Assembly: GCF_000716335.1 (NCBI RefSeq)
Contig: NZ_KL591017.1
Location: 121,011-185,010, forward strand
DNA from: Streptomyces sp. NRRL S-118
GTDB lineage: Bacteria > Actinomycetota > Actinomycetes > Streptomycetales > Streptomycetaceae
Reading direction: 5' to 3'
Length of the DNA stretch: 64,000 bases
The translations under genes and the position numbers were made by a program. This document shows positions 15,674 through 23,752 of this stretch, piece after piece. Below the pieces are notes generated by a model. That model ran no database searches, had not been told where the DNA came from, and saw only the letters and a list, made by a program, of their open reading frames with translations. The number at the start of each line of letters is the position of its first letter. The stretch's first letter is position 1.

Positions 15674-17080
15674 ATGAGTCCCCGAAAGCCCAACATGGAG
15701 TCGTCCATCTACTTCGGTGCCGATGGCTGGTGGCACGGCCGCGTGACGATGGGCGTCAAAAGTGACGGTGGGCCCGACCGGCGCCACCGCCGGGCCCGGA
15801 CCGAGGCCGAGATCAAGCGCAAGGTGAAGGAGCTAGAACGCCAACGCGACCAGGGGCGCGCGCCCGCCGCCGGCCGTAAGCCGACCGTCACGGCGTGGAT
15901 GGTGACCTACCTCACGGATATCGCGAGCCTGAAGCTCAAGCCGCGCTCCCTCGACGACTACTGGTCCAAGACCCGCAACGACATCATCCCCGGCGTCGGC
16001 AAGCACCGCATCGACAAGTTGCAGCCCGAGCACTTGGAGCGGATGTACCGGGCCATGCTCGACGCCGGGCACGCTCCCTCGCACGTCGTGAAGGTGCACC
16101 GCATCCTGTCCCGTGCTTTGAAGATCGCCCACCGCCGCCGCATCGTCGGCGAGAACGTCGCCACGCTCGTGGACCCGCCAAGCATTGACGAGACCGAGGC
16201 CAACCCCTTCACCAAGGAGGAGGCGAAAGCGTTCCTCGAAGCCGCGGCGAAGCGGCCCACCTTCATGCGGTGGGTCGTCGGAGTCGGCATGGGCTTCCGG
16301 CAGGGCGAGACTCTCGGGCTGCGCTGGTCGTACGTCGATCTGCAAGCAGAGCTATTCCGCCCAGAGTGGCAACTTCAGCGCCTCACGTGGCGGCACGGGT
16401 GTGACGACCCGCATGCCTGTGGGGGGCGGCTGCACCGCTTCGAGCCGTGCCCGCCGGACTGCACCTCGCACAAGGGCTACAAGCGTGGTTGCCCGAAGCC
16501 GTGCGCCAAGACGTGCACCAAACACGCAAGCACCTGCCCGGAGCGCAAGGAAGGCGGGCTCACCTTCACCCGACCCAAGACCAAGAAGAGCCGGAACGCC
16601 GTGCCGATCCCGCCCGTGTTCGTTCCCTTCCTGCTCGACCACAAGGCCCGGCAAGAAACGGAACGGGAAGCTGCCGGGGAACTGTGGCAGGAGCACGACG
16701 TCGTCTTTTCCCGTCCGGACGGCCGGCCACTGGATCCGCGCGCCGACTACGAGGAGTTCAAGGAACTGCTCAAGGAGGCCGGGATCGATGACCGCCGCCT
16801 GTACGACGGGAGCCGCCACACCGCCGGCACGATCCTGAACGAGCTGGGCGTCGACATGCCCACGATCATGGAGATCCTGAGGCACACGCAGATCAGCCAG
16901 ACCCGGCGGTACGTCAAGGGCCGGTCCCACCTGTCCAGGGACGCCATGCGGAGGATGGGCGAGTTTTTCGTATCGCCGCCGACGCCTCCGTCAGCCCCCA
17001 ATCCGGGCCCCACTGAGACCAGAAGTGAGACCACCGACACCCGTGCGGCACGCTCCCTGCGCCGTCGCCGCATCCGCTGA
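15674..17080 (+). CDS. int: Tyrosine recombinase (AICE integrase)
   Basis: The 468-residue enzyme integrates and excises the element at tRNA-Thr. It has an arm-binding N-terminus (about 1-60), a core-binding SAM-like domain (about 70-165) and a catalytic domain with Arg209 (MGFRQGETLGL), Arg381-His382-Thr (GSRHTAG), His404 (ILRHTQ) and nucleophile Tyr413 (TRRYVKG). Between the first Arg and the RHT box lies a Cys-rich insert with eight cysteines (about 240-300), probably zinc-binding and seen in other Streptomyces AICE integrases. ATG at 15674 has GGAGGA. The stop lies directly at the attR repeat, and the 3' coding end carries the putative right arm sites. Confidence 0.96.
   Translation: MSPRKPNMESSIYFGADGWWHGRVTMGVKSDGGPDRRHRRARTEAEIKRKVKELERQRDQGRAPAAGRKPTVTAWMVTYLTDIASLKLKPRSLDDYWSKTRNDIIPGVGKHRIDKLQPEHLERMYRAMLDAGHAPSHVVKVHRILSRALKIAHRRRIVGENVATLVDPPSIDETEANPFTKEEAKAFLEAAAKRPTFMRWVVGVGMGFRQGETLGLRWSYVDLQAELFRPEWQLQRLTWRHGCDDPHACGGRLHRFEPCPPDCTSHKGYKRGCPKPCAKTCTKHASTCPERKEGGLTFTRPKTKKSRNAVPIPPVFVPFLLDHKARQETEREAAGELWQEHDVVFSRPDGRPLDPRADYEEFKELLKEAGIDDRRLYDGSRHTAGTILNELGVDMPTIMEILRHTQISQTRRYVKGRSHLSRDAMRRMGEFFVSPPTPPSAPNPGPTETRSETTDTRAARSLRRRRIR
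17014..17032. other. Putative integrase arm sites, right end
   Basis: TGAGACC at 17014-17020 and 17026-17032, same orientation and same 12-bp period as the pair at 242-260; 17 of the 19 bases agree. Here the sites lie within the 3' end of int. Confidence 0.45.
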
Positions 17081-17169
17081 ACGAAAAAGCCCAGGTCAGG
17101 GGTACCGACCTGGGCTTTCTCATAAAAGCCGCCTTCGGGATTCGAACCCGAGACCTACGCATTACGAGT
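17081..17169. repeat. attR: right direct repeat of the AICE
   Basis: The 89-bp repeat begins at the base after the int stop and ends in the anticodon arm of tRNA-Thr. It matches 36-124 with three mismatches. The 42-bp identical core is 17128-17169. The complete tRNA gene is kept at this end. Confidence 0.93.
17086..17118 (-). terminator. tRNA-Thr terminator
   Basis: AAAGCCCAGGTC (17086-17097) pairs with GACCTGGGCTTT (17107-17118); on the minus strand the stem runs into TTTTT. It lies 9 bp behind the tRNA 3' end. Confidence 0.88.
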
Positions 17170-17200
17170 GCGTTGCTCTGGCCAACTGAGCTAAGGCGGC
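17128..17200 (-). tRNA. tRNA-Thr, anticodon CGU
   Basis: The 73-nt minus-strand gene folds into a full cloverleaf: acceptor stem GCCGCCT/AGGCGGC, D arm, anticodon loop CTCGTAA with anticodon CGT (reads ACG, Thr), and T arm GGTCTCGGGTTCGAATCCC. CCA is not encoded, as usual in Streptomyces. Its 3' half is the attB site of the element; the gene is rebuilt intact by the element end. Confidence 0.96.
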
Positions 17201-17279
17201 ATGCTGTGCGAACCCCGCGGGGGGTGCATCAGCGAGCCCAAGTCTACACAGGTCCGGGGGGTGCCTCGCACATCCCTCA

Positions 17280-17306
17280 CCGGCGGCCGCACGGTGCGGC
17301 CGCCGG
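17280..17306 (-). terminator. Terminator behind the peptidase gene
   Basis: CCGGCGGCCGCAC (17280-17292) and GTGCGGCCGCCGG (17294-17306) form a near-continuous 27-bp palindrome. It lies 26 bp behind the end of the minus-strand peptidase gene. Confidence 0.7.
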
Positions 17307-17332
17307 GGCGGAAGGACGGCCGGACCGGGGCG

Positions 17333-18871
17333 TCAGCGGCAGCGCTTGCCGTCCGGGGGGACCGTGCCCTGGAGGAGGTAGGTGTTGATCGCGGTGTCGA
17401 TGCAGTCGCTGCCGCGGCCGTACGCGGTGTGGCCGTCGCCCTCGTAGGTGAGCAGGGTTCCGGTGGCGAGCTGGCCGGCGAGGGCCTGGGCCCACTTGTA
17501 GGGGGTGGCCGGGTCGCGGGTGGTGCCGACCACCAGGATCGGGGCCGCGCCCCTGGCCTCGATGCGGTGCGGGGCGCCGGTGGGCTCGGCGGGCCAGCCC
17601 GCGCAGCTCAGGGAGGCCCACGCCAGGCCCCTGCCGAACACCGGGGACGCCTTCTCGAAGGCGGGCAGGGCGCGGGTCACCTCGTCGGGGCCGGTGAAGG
17701 CGGGCGCCTGGTCCAGGCAGTTCACCGCGGCGTTGGCGTACATCAGGTTCGAGTACGTGCCGTCGCTCTCCCGCTCGTAGTAGCTGTCGGCGAGTGCGAG
17801 GAGAGCCGCGCCCTCGCCCTTCATCGCACGGGTGAGGGCGTCGCGCAGCTGCGGCCAGGCGCTCTCGTCGTACATCGCGGCGATCACCCCGGTGGTGGCC
17901 AGGGCCTCGCCGAGGGGGCGGCGCTCGCCGGTGGGGACGGGGTGGGCGTCGAGCCGCTTGAAGAACGCCTTCAGACGGGTGGCCGCGTCGGCGGGCGACC
18001 GGGTGCCGAGGGGGCAGTCGGGCTGCTCGACGCAGTCGGCGGCGAAGGACTCGAAGGCCCGCTGGAATCCCGCCGTCTGGTCGCGGTTGAGCTCGGAGGT
18101 CGGCAGCGAGGGGTCCATCGCGCCGTCCAGGACGAGGCGGCCCGTGCGGGACGGGAAGAGCTCCGCGTACGTCGCGCCGAGAAACGTGCCGTACGAGGCG
18201 CCGACGTAGTGCAGCTTCTTGTCGCCCAGCACCGCGCGCAGGATGTCCATGTCGCGGGCGGTCTCGACCGTGGAGACATGCGGGAGGATCCTGCCGGAAC
18301 GCTTCGCGCAGCCCCGCGCGAAGCGCTGGTACGAAGCGGTCAGCAGATCCGTCTCGCCCGGCCCGTCCGGTGTCTGGTCGACCTGGGTGTACGCGTCCAT
18401 CTCCGGTCCGTCGAGGCACTCGACCGGTTCGCTGCGGGCCACGCCGCGCGGGTCGATGGCCACCATGTCGTAGCGGGCGCGCACCGGGGCGGGGTAGCCG
18501 ATCCCGGCGTACCCCTGGAGGAAACCGACCGCCGAACCGCCGGGCCCGCCCGGGTTGACCAGCAGCGAGCCGATGCGCTTGCCGGGGCCGGTGGCCCGGG
18601 CCCGGGAGACGGCCAGCTTCACCTGCTCGCCGTCGGGCTTCGCGTAGTCCAGCGGGGCACGCAGCGTGGCGCACTCGAAGCCGGGGACGCCGCACCCGCG
18701 CCAGCGCAGCCGCTGACCGTAGAAGGGCTTGAGCTCCTCCGCCGAGGCGACGGCTCGGGAGGCGGAGGCCGATGCGAAGGGGGTCGTTCCGCCGTCGGTG
18801 CAGCCTGCGACGAGCAGGCCGAAGGCCGAGAGGGCGACGGCGGTGGAACGGAACAGGCGAGCGGAGTACAT
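17333..18871 (-). CDS. Secreted lipoprotein alpha/beta hydrolase (tripeptidyl-peptidase type)
   Basis: The 512-residue protein has a signal peptide with lipobox VAGC (lipidated Cys24), so it is anchored outside the membrane. The alpha/beta hydrolase fold has oxyanion segment NPGGPGGS, nucleophile Ser in GASYGT, Asp in GTTRDPATPY and His in GDGHTAYG. The C-terminal TAP-like segment with paired Cys is typical of SlpD/Tap-type aminopeptidases that trim tripeptides from secreted proteins. Fits the secreted proteinase found beside holB in S. coelicolor. It is transcribed away from holB-topA on the same strand with 84 bp between. Confidence 0.88.
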   Translation of the reverse strand: MYSARLFRSTAVALSAFGLLVAGCTDGGTTPFASASASRAVASAEELKPFYGQRLRWRGCGVPGFECATLRAPLDYAKPDGEQVKLAVSRARATGPGKRIGSLLVNPGGPGGSAVGFLQGYAGIGYPAPVRARYDMVAIDPRGVARSEPVECLDGPEMDAYTQVDQTPDGPGETDLLTASYQRFARGCAKRSGRILPHVSTVETARDMDILRAVLGDKKLHYVGASYGTFLGATYAELFPSRTGRLVLDGAMDPSLPTSELNRDQTAGFQRAFESFAADCVEQPDCPLGTRSPADAATRLKAFFKRLDAHPVPTGERRPLGEALATTGVIAAMYDESAWPQLRDALTRAMKGEGAALLALADSYYERESDGTYSNLMYANAAVNCLDQAPAFTGPDEVTRALPAFEKASPVFGRGLAWASLSCAGWPAEPTGAPHRIEARGAAPILVVGTTRDPATPYKWAQALAGQLATGTLLTYEGDGHTAYGRGSDCIDTAINTYLLQGTVPPDGKRCR

Positions 18872-18955
18872 GTCCGGAGCGTATCCGTGCGGTCACGGAT
18901 CGTTCCCCATCGTACCCGTACGGGTGAGCGCGATCCCGCGATCCGGACGCGGCGC

Positions 18956-20161
18956 TCAGCCCGCGCGCAGCGCCATCGTCATGGCCTCCACCGCGAGCAG
19001 CGGTGCCACGTTGGTCTCCAGGGCCTCCCGGCAGGCGAGGATCGCCTCGATGCGGCGCAGGGTCGCCTCGGGGGCGGAGTTGCGGGCCGTCCGCTCGACC
19101 GCGTCGCGTACGTCCTCGTTGGCGAGGGCGCTGCGGGCGCCGAGCTGGAGGGCGAGCACATCGCGGTAGAAGCCGGTGAGGTCGCTGAGGGCCAGGTCCA
19201 GGCTGTCGCGCTGGGTACGTGTCTTGCGGCGCTTCTGCTTGTCCTCCAGCTCCTTCATGGCGCCCGCGGTGCCGCGGGGCATCCGGCCGCCCTGGGAGGC
19301 GCCCAGCGCGGCCTTCAGGTCCTCGGTCTCCTTGACGTCGACCTCCTCCGACGCCTGCTTGGCGTCCTCGGCCGCGGCGTCGATCAGCTCCTGGGCCGCT
19401 TTGAGGCAGCCGCCGATGTCCTCGACGCGCAGCGGCAGCTTGAGCACGGTGGCCCGCCGCGCGCGGGCGCGCTCGTCGGTGGCGAGGCGCCGGGCACGGT
19501 CGATGTGCCCCTGGGTGGCGCGGGCGGCCATCGCCGCGGCTTGCGGCTCGACGCCGTCGCGCCGGACCAGGACGTCGGCGACGGCGTCCACCGGTGGCGT
19601 GCGCAGGGTGAGGTGGCGGCAGCGGGAGCGGATGGTGGGCAGTACGTCCTCGATGGACGGGGCGCACAGCAGCCAGACCGTACGGGGCGCGGGCTCCTCG
19701 ACGGCCTTCAGCAGGACGTTCCCCGCGCCCTCGGTGAGGCGGTCGGCGTCCTCCAGGACGATGACCTGCCAGCGGCCGCCGGCGGGTGAGAGCTGGGCGC
19801 GCCGGACGAGCTCGCGGGTCTCCTTGACGCCGATGGACAGCAGGTCGGTGCGGACGATCTCCACGTCGGCGTGCGTGCCGATGAGGGTGGTGTGGCATCC
19901 GTCGCAGAACCCGCAGCCCGGTTCGGCGCCGAGTGCCCGGTCGGGGCTGACGCACTGCAGGGCGGCGGCGAAGGCCCGGGCGGCGGTCTCCCGCCCGGCT
20001 CCGGGCGGGCCCGTGAACAGCCAGGCGTGCGTCATCCTCGACGCGTCAGGCGGCGCGACGCCGTTCGCCTGGGCGGTGACGAGCGCGTCGGCGTCGCGGG
20101 CGGCCCCGCCGAGCTGTGCCTGGACACGGTCCTGGCCGACCAGGTCGTCCCATACGGGCAC
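18956..20161 (-). CDS. holB: DNA polymerase III subunit delta'
   Basis: The 401-residue clamp-loader subunit belongs to the AAA+ replication machinery. It has VWDDLVGQD at the N-terminus, a P-loop variant GPPGAGRET with Arg for Lys as in non-hydrolysing delta' subunits, a zinc module CGFCDGC, sensor-type segment VIVLEDADRL and SRC motif in IRSRCRHL. The C-terminal collar helices begin at about 220. Position next to tmk is the usual bacterial arrangement; 128 bp separate them. Confidence 0.93.
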   Translation of the reverse strand: MPVWDDLVGQDRVQAQLGGAARDADALVTAQANGVAPPDASRMTHAWLFTGPPGAGRETAARAFAAALQCVSPDRALGAEPGCGFCDGCHTTLIGTHADVEIVRTDLLSIGVKETRELVRRAQLSPAGGRWQVIVLEDADRLTEGAGNVLLKAVEEPAPRTVWLLCAPSIEDVLPTIRSRCRHLTLRTPPVDAVADVLVRRDGVEPQAAAMAARATQGHIDRARRLATDERARARRATVLKLPLRVEDIGGCLKAAQELIDAAAEDAKQASEEVDVKETEDLKAALGASQGGRMPRGTAGAMKELEDKQKRRKTRTQRDSLDLALSDLTGFYRDVLALQLGARSALANEDVRDAVERTARNSAPEATLRRIEAILACREALETNVAPLLAVEAMTMALRAG

Positions 20162-20289
20162 GGGTCACCGCCCTTCTGCGTACGCGTCGTGCTGCCGGTG
20201 CGGTCTCCATTGTGGGGGACGGGTACGACAACGCCGGCCGTCGGCATCCCGGCGGGGCCTTGAGGCGGCGGCTCGCCGGGCGCGGCCCC

Positions 20290-23200
20290 TCAGCGGCCGC
20301 CGCCCCGCGGGTCGTCGTCGTCCTCGTGCGGGCCGAGCAGTTCGTCCGCGAGCGAGGGCAGGTCGTCCAGCGGGGTCTCCTCGGCCCAGTCGGAGCGGCG
20401 CCGCGGGCGCCCCTGCTCGTCGACCTGCGGCAGCTCACGCGTCCGCTCGGCTCCCGCGCCCCCCTCCGGCCGGTCGGCCCTGTCGTTCCGGTCGCTCCGG
20501 TCGCTCCGGTCGCTCCGGCGGGGCTCCTCGTCCCGGAAGAACCCGGGAGGTACGCGGTCCGCCGGGCTGCCGCCGCGTACCGGTGGCAGGGCGGCCGTCT
20601 CGTCGGCGGGCCCGGCGTGGCCGTCCCGTACGGGGCGCAGCAGAGCCGTCTCGTCGTCCGCACCCGGGGCCGGGGCGGGCGGCTCCGCGCCGCTGCCGCG
20701 CGGGACGCCCGCCGAGCGGCCGGCCGGGGCCGTGCCGCCGCGTACCGGCGGCAGGACCGCCGTCTCGTCGGCGGGCCCGGCGGCACCGGGGGTCCCGGAG
20801 GCCGCACCGTCCCGGTCCGTACCGTCCTGGACGCGGGGCAGGACCGTGGTTTCGTCGTCCTTGCGCATGTTGATGCGCGGCGCCGGGACCTCCTGGGTGT
20901 CCTGGTCCGGGTTCACGACCGGGGTCGGCACCGTGACGTCGGTGGCGGAGACGGAGGCGGAAGCGGCGGCGGCGGCCTCCGCGAGGCGGCGTGCCTCCTC
21001 GGCGCGCAGCAGCGCCTCCTCGGCCTTGCGCTGCTTCTCCAGACGCCGCGCCTCGGCCTCGGCACGCAGCCGCTCCTGCTCCTCCTTCAGCTTGCGCAGC
21101 CGCTCCTGCTCCTCCCGGCGGGCCTTCTCCTCGGCCTCACGGCGCCGCCGCTCCTCCTCGGCCAGCCTGCGCGCCTCCTCGGCACGCCGCCTGGCCTCCT
21201 CGGCCTGCCGCTCGGCCTCGCGCTGCCGCGCTTCCTCCTCCTCGCGGCGCTTGCGCTCCTCCTCCTCGGCGCGCAGCTTGGCGAGCTGCTCCTGGCGCTC
21301 ACGCTCCAGGCGCTCCTCCTCGGCCTTGCGCGCCGCCTCCTCCTCGGCCTTCCGCCGGGCCTCCTCCTCGGCCGCCTTCCGCGCCGCCTCCATGGCCCGG
21401 ATCTCGGCCTCGGACAGCGGCAGCATCCGGTCGAGCCGGTGGCGCACGACGGTGGTGACGGCCTCCGGCTCCTGGCCGGCGTCCACCACCAGGTAGCGCC
21501 CGGGGTCGGCCGCCGCGAGGGCGAGGAACCCGGCCCGTACGCGCCGGTGGAACTCCGCGGGCTCCGACTCCAGCCGGTCCGGCGCCTCCGTGAACCGCTC
21601 CCGCGCGGCCTCCGGCGAGACGTCCAGCAGGACGGTCAGGTGGGGTACGAGCCCGCCGGTCGCCCACCGGTTGATCCGGGCGATCTCGGTCGGGGACAGG
21701 TCCCGGCCGGCGCCCTGGTAGGCCACGGAGGAGTCGATGTACCGGTCGGAGATGACGATCGCGCCGCGCTCCAGGGCGGGGCGGACCAGCGAGTCGACGT
21801 GCTCGGCGCGGTCGGCGGCGTACAGCAGTGCCTCCGCGCGGTGGGACAGTCCGGCGCTCGACACGTCGAGCAGGATCGAGCGGAGCCGCTTGCCGATGGG
21901 TGTGGCGCCGGGCTCGCGCGTGACCACGACCTCGTGGCCCTTGGCGCGGATCCACGCGGCGAGCGCCTCCACCTGCGTGGACTTGCCGGCCCCGTCGCCG
22001 CCCTCCAGGGCGATGAAGAACCCCGTGCTCGACGGCGCCTGGGCCGGGTCGGCCCCGCGCAGCGCGTCCCGCAGGTCGCGGCGAAGCGGGACGCCGGAGC
22101 GGTCGTCGGTCTTGGCGAGGACGAGCGCCGCGACGGGCAGCAGCAGTGCGCCGACCAGCATGAGCGTGAAGGCGGCGCCGCCGTGCGCGAAGACGAAGTC
22201 CCCGCCCGCGAGCCGGTGGGGCCCGATGGCGGCGGCCAGCAGCGGGGCGACGAGCGCGCCGAGCGCGATGGCGACCCGTACGACCGCCTGGAGGTGCTCG
22301 GTGACGCGCGGCCGCCGGAACTCCTCGGTCTCCTGGTCGATCAGCGCATGGCCCGTGTGGGCGGCGACGCCGGCCGGGAAACCGGCGGCGAGCCCGAGGA
22401 ACAGCATGGTCGCCATGTCGGGCACGAGCCCGATGGCGAGCAGCGCGACTCCGGTCACGGCGAGCGTCAGCGCGAGCAGCCGGCGCCGCGAGAGCGCGGG
22501 CAGGACGGCCTTGGCGGAGCGGATGCCCAGCCCCGTGCCGCCCGTCAGGGCGAGGACGAGCAGCGCGAACGCGACCGGTCCGCCCCCGAGGTCCCTGGTG
22601 TGCAGCACGGCGACGGAGGCGGCGGCCGCGATGGCCGCGGCGACGGCGGCGCAGGCGAGCACGAGCAGCGGTATGGCCGCCGTACGGCCCTTGTCCGGAC
22701 CGGTGCCGGTGGACGGGCGACGCAGGCCCTCGAGCGGGGAGCGCGGGCGGGGGGTCTGCCCGTCGGGCAGCTCCAGGAAGTACAGGACGGACACGGACGC
22801 GGCGAACAGTCCGGCCGCGACGTACGACCCGAGGGCGGCCTGGTGGGTGGTGAACCAGTCGATGCCCGTCCCCAGCAGATTGCCGACGAGCGTGGCGACG
22901 AGGAGCACGGCGGCCGCGGCCGGGACGGCGAGGAAGCTGGTCCGCAGCGACAGGCGGCGCAGCGCGTCCAGGTGGTCCGGCAGCGGGCGGACGGTCGCGC
23001 CCTCCGGCGGCGATGCGGGCAGCAGCGCGGGGGCGGCGCTCTCCTTGGCGACGGTCCAGAACCGCTCGGCCACACCGGCCAGGAAGGCGGTGCCCAGCAG
23101 GAAGGCGAGTGCCTTGTCGGGCGTCCAGCCGATCCACAGCGGCGCGACGACCAGCAGCGCGACGCGCACGCCGTCGGCGCCCACCATCGTCCAGCGCCGG

Positions 23201-23550
23201 TCGAGCGGCCCGCCGGGGGCGGTGAGGGTCGTCATCGGGCCGAGCAGCACGGCACCGAAGAGGAGGGTGGCGAGGATCCGCGCCCCGAACACGGCGGCGA
23301 CCGCGAACGCCGCACCCCGGTACCCGCCGCCGAACGCACCTTCGGTGACCGCGGCCTGGAGGGCCAGCAGCACCAGGACCAGCAGGGCGAGGGCGTCACC
23401 GACCCCGCCGACGAGCTGTGCGCTCCACAACCGCTTCAGCGGCTGGTTGCGCAACAGGGCCCGCACGGCGCGCTCGCGGGAGTCCGCGGCAAGTGCGGCG
23501 TCGGAGTCTGAGGTGGGGCTCAAGACCGTTGGCTGCTCGGCTCGCGTCAT
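20290..23550 (-). CDS. tmk: MFS-like membrane domain fused to thymidylate kinase
   Basis: This 1086-residue fusion starts with an MFS-like region of about ten to twelve membrane helices (about 30-480). The dTMP kinase follows (about 505-710), with FIALEGGDGAGKST, the DR(Y/F) loop SDRYIDSSVAYQG and a TREPGATPIGKRL segment; it makes dTDP for DNA synthesis. A charged coiled coil rich in EEARRKAEEE repeats (about 715-880) and a Pro/Asp-rich tail follow. The tail repeats a DETxxLPPVRGG-like motif four times. A similarly large Tmk occurs at the same place in S. coelicolor. The kinase is surely functional; the role of the membrane part is unknown. Confidence 0.9.
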   Translation of the reverse strand: MTRAEQPTVLSPTSDSDAALAADSRERAVRALLRNQPLKRLWSAQLVGGVGDALALLVLVLLALQAAVTEGAFGGGYRGAAFAVAAVFGARILATLLFGAVLLGPMTTLTAPGGPLDRRWTMVGADGVRVALLVVAPLWIGWTPDKALAFLLGTAFLAGVAERFWTVAKESAAPALLPASPPEGATVRPLPDHLDALRRLSLRTSFLAVPAAAAVLLVATLVGNLLGTGIDWFTTHQAALGSYVAAGLFAASVSVLYFLELPDGQTPRPRSPLEGLRRPSTGTGPDKGRTAAIPLLVLACAAVAAAIAAAASVAVLHTRDLGGGPVAFALLVLALTGGTGLGIRSAKAVLPALSRRRLLALTLAVTGVALLAIGLVPDMATMLFLGLAAGFPAGVAAHTGHALIDQETEEFRRPRVTEHLQAVVRVAIALGALVAPLLAAAIGPHRLAGGDFVFAHGGAAFTLMLVGALLLPVAALVLAKTDDRSGVPLRRDLRDALRGADPAQAPSSTGFFIALEGGDGAGKSTQVEALAAWIRAKGHEVVVTREPGATPIGKRLRSILLDVSSAGLSHRAEALLYAADRAEHVDSLVRPALERGAIVISDRYIDSSVAYQGAGRDLSPTEIARINRWATGGLVPHLTVLLDVSPEAARERFTEAPDRLESEPAEFHRRVRAGFLALAAADPGRYLVVDAGQEPEAVTTVVRHRLDRMLPLSEAEIRAMEAARKAAEEEARRKAEEEAARKAEEERLERERQEQLAKLRAEEEERKRREEEEARQREAERQAEEARRRAEEARRLAEEERRRREAEEKARREEQERLRKLKEEQERLRAEAEARRLEKQRKAEEALLRAEEARRLAEAAAAASASVSATDVTVPTPVVNPDQDTQEVPAPRINMRKDDETTVLPRVQDGTDRDGAASGTPGAAGPADETAVLPPVRGGTAPAGRSAGVPRGSGAEPPAPAPGADDETALLRPVRDGHAGPADETAALPPVRGGSPADRVPPGFFRDEEPRRSDRSDRSDRNDRADRPEGGAGAERTRELPQVDEQGRPRRRSDWAEETPLDDLPSLADELLGPHEDDDDPRGGGR

Positions 23551-23752
23551 CCCCTCAGCCTATCCGGACGGGCTGACATGCAGTCCTCCTGCCCGAACAA
23601 ACGAGCGCGAGCCGGGGAAAGCCGGGCGCCCGGTCCTCGACTTCTCGACGGACCGGGCGAACGGAGCACGGCAGGGTGCCGCCGGTCCGGGCCACGGTGC
23701 TCCGGGCCTTCCCGGGGTCTCCCGGGTGGATCGGCGGGTCGGGGTGACGGCG

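Noticed and set aside
17201..19789. Very long open frame (862 codons) on the plus strand
   Set aside because: It is antisense to the peptidase and holB genes, has no ribosome site or known motif, and arises from the high third-position GC of the real genes.
20116..23511. 1131-codon open frame on the plus strand
   Set aside because: Antisense to tmk; its composition (Gly/Leu/Arg/Val-rich, no motifs) is the usual shadow of a GC-rich gene.
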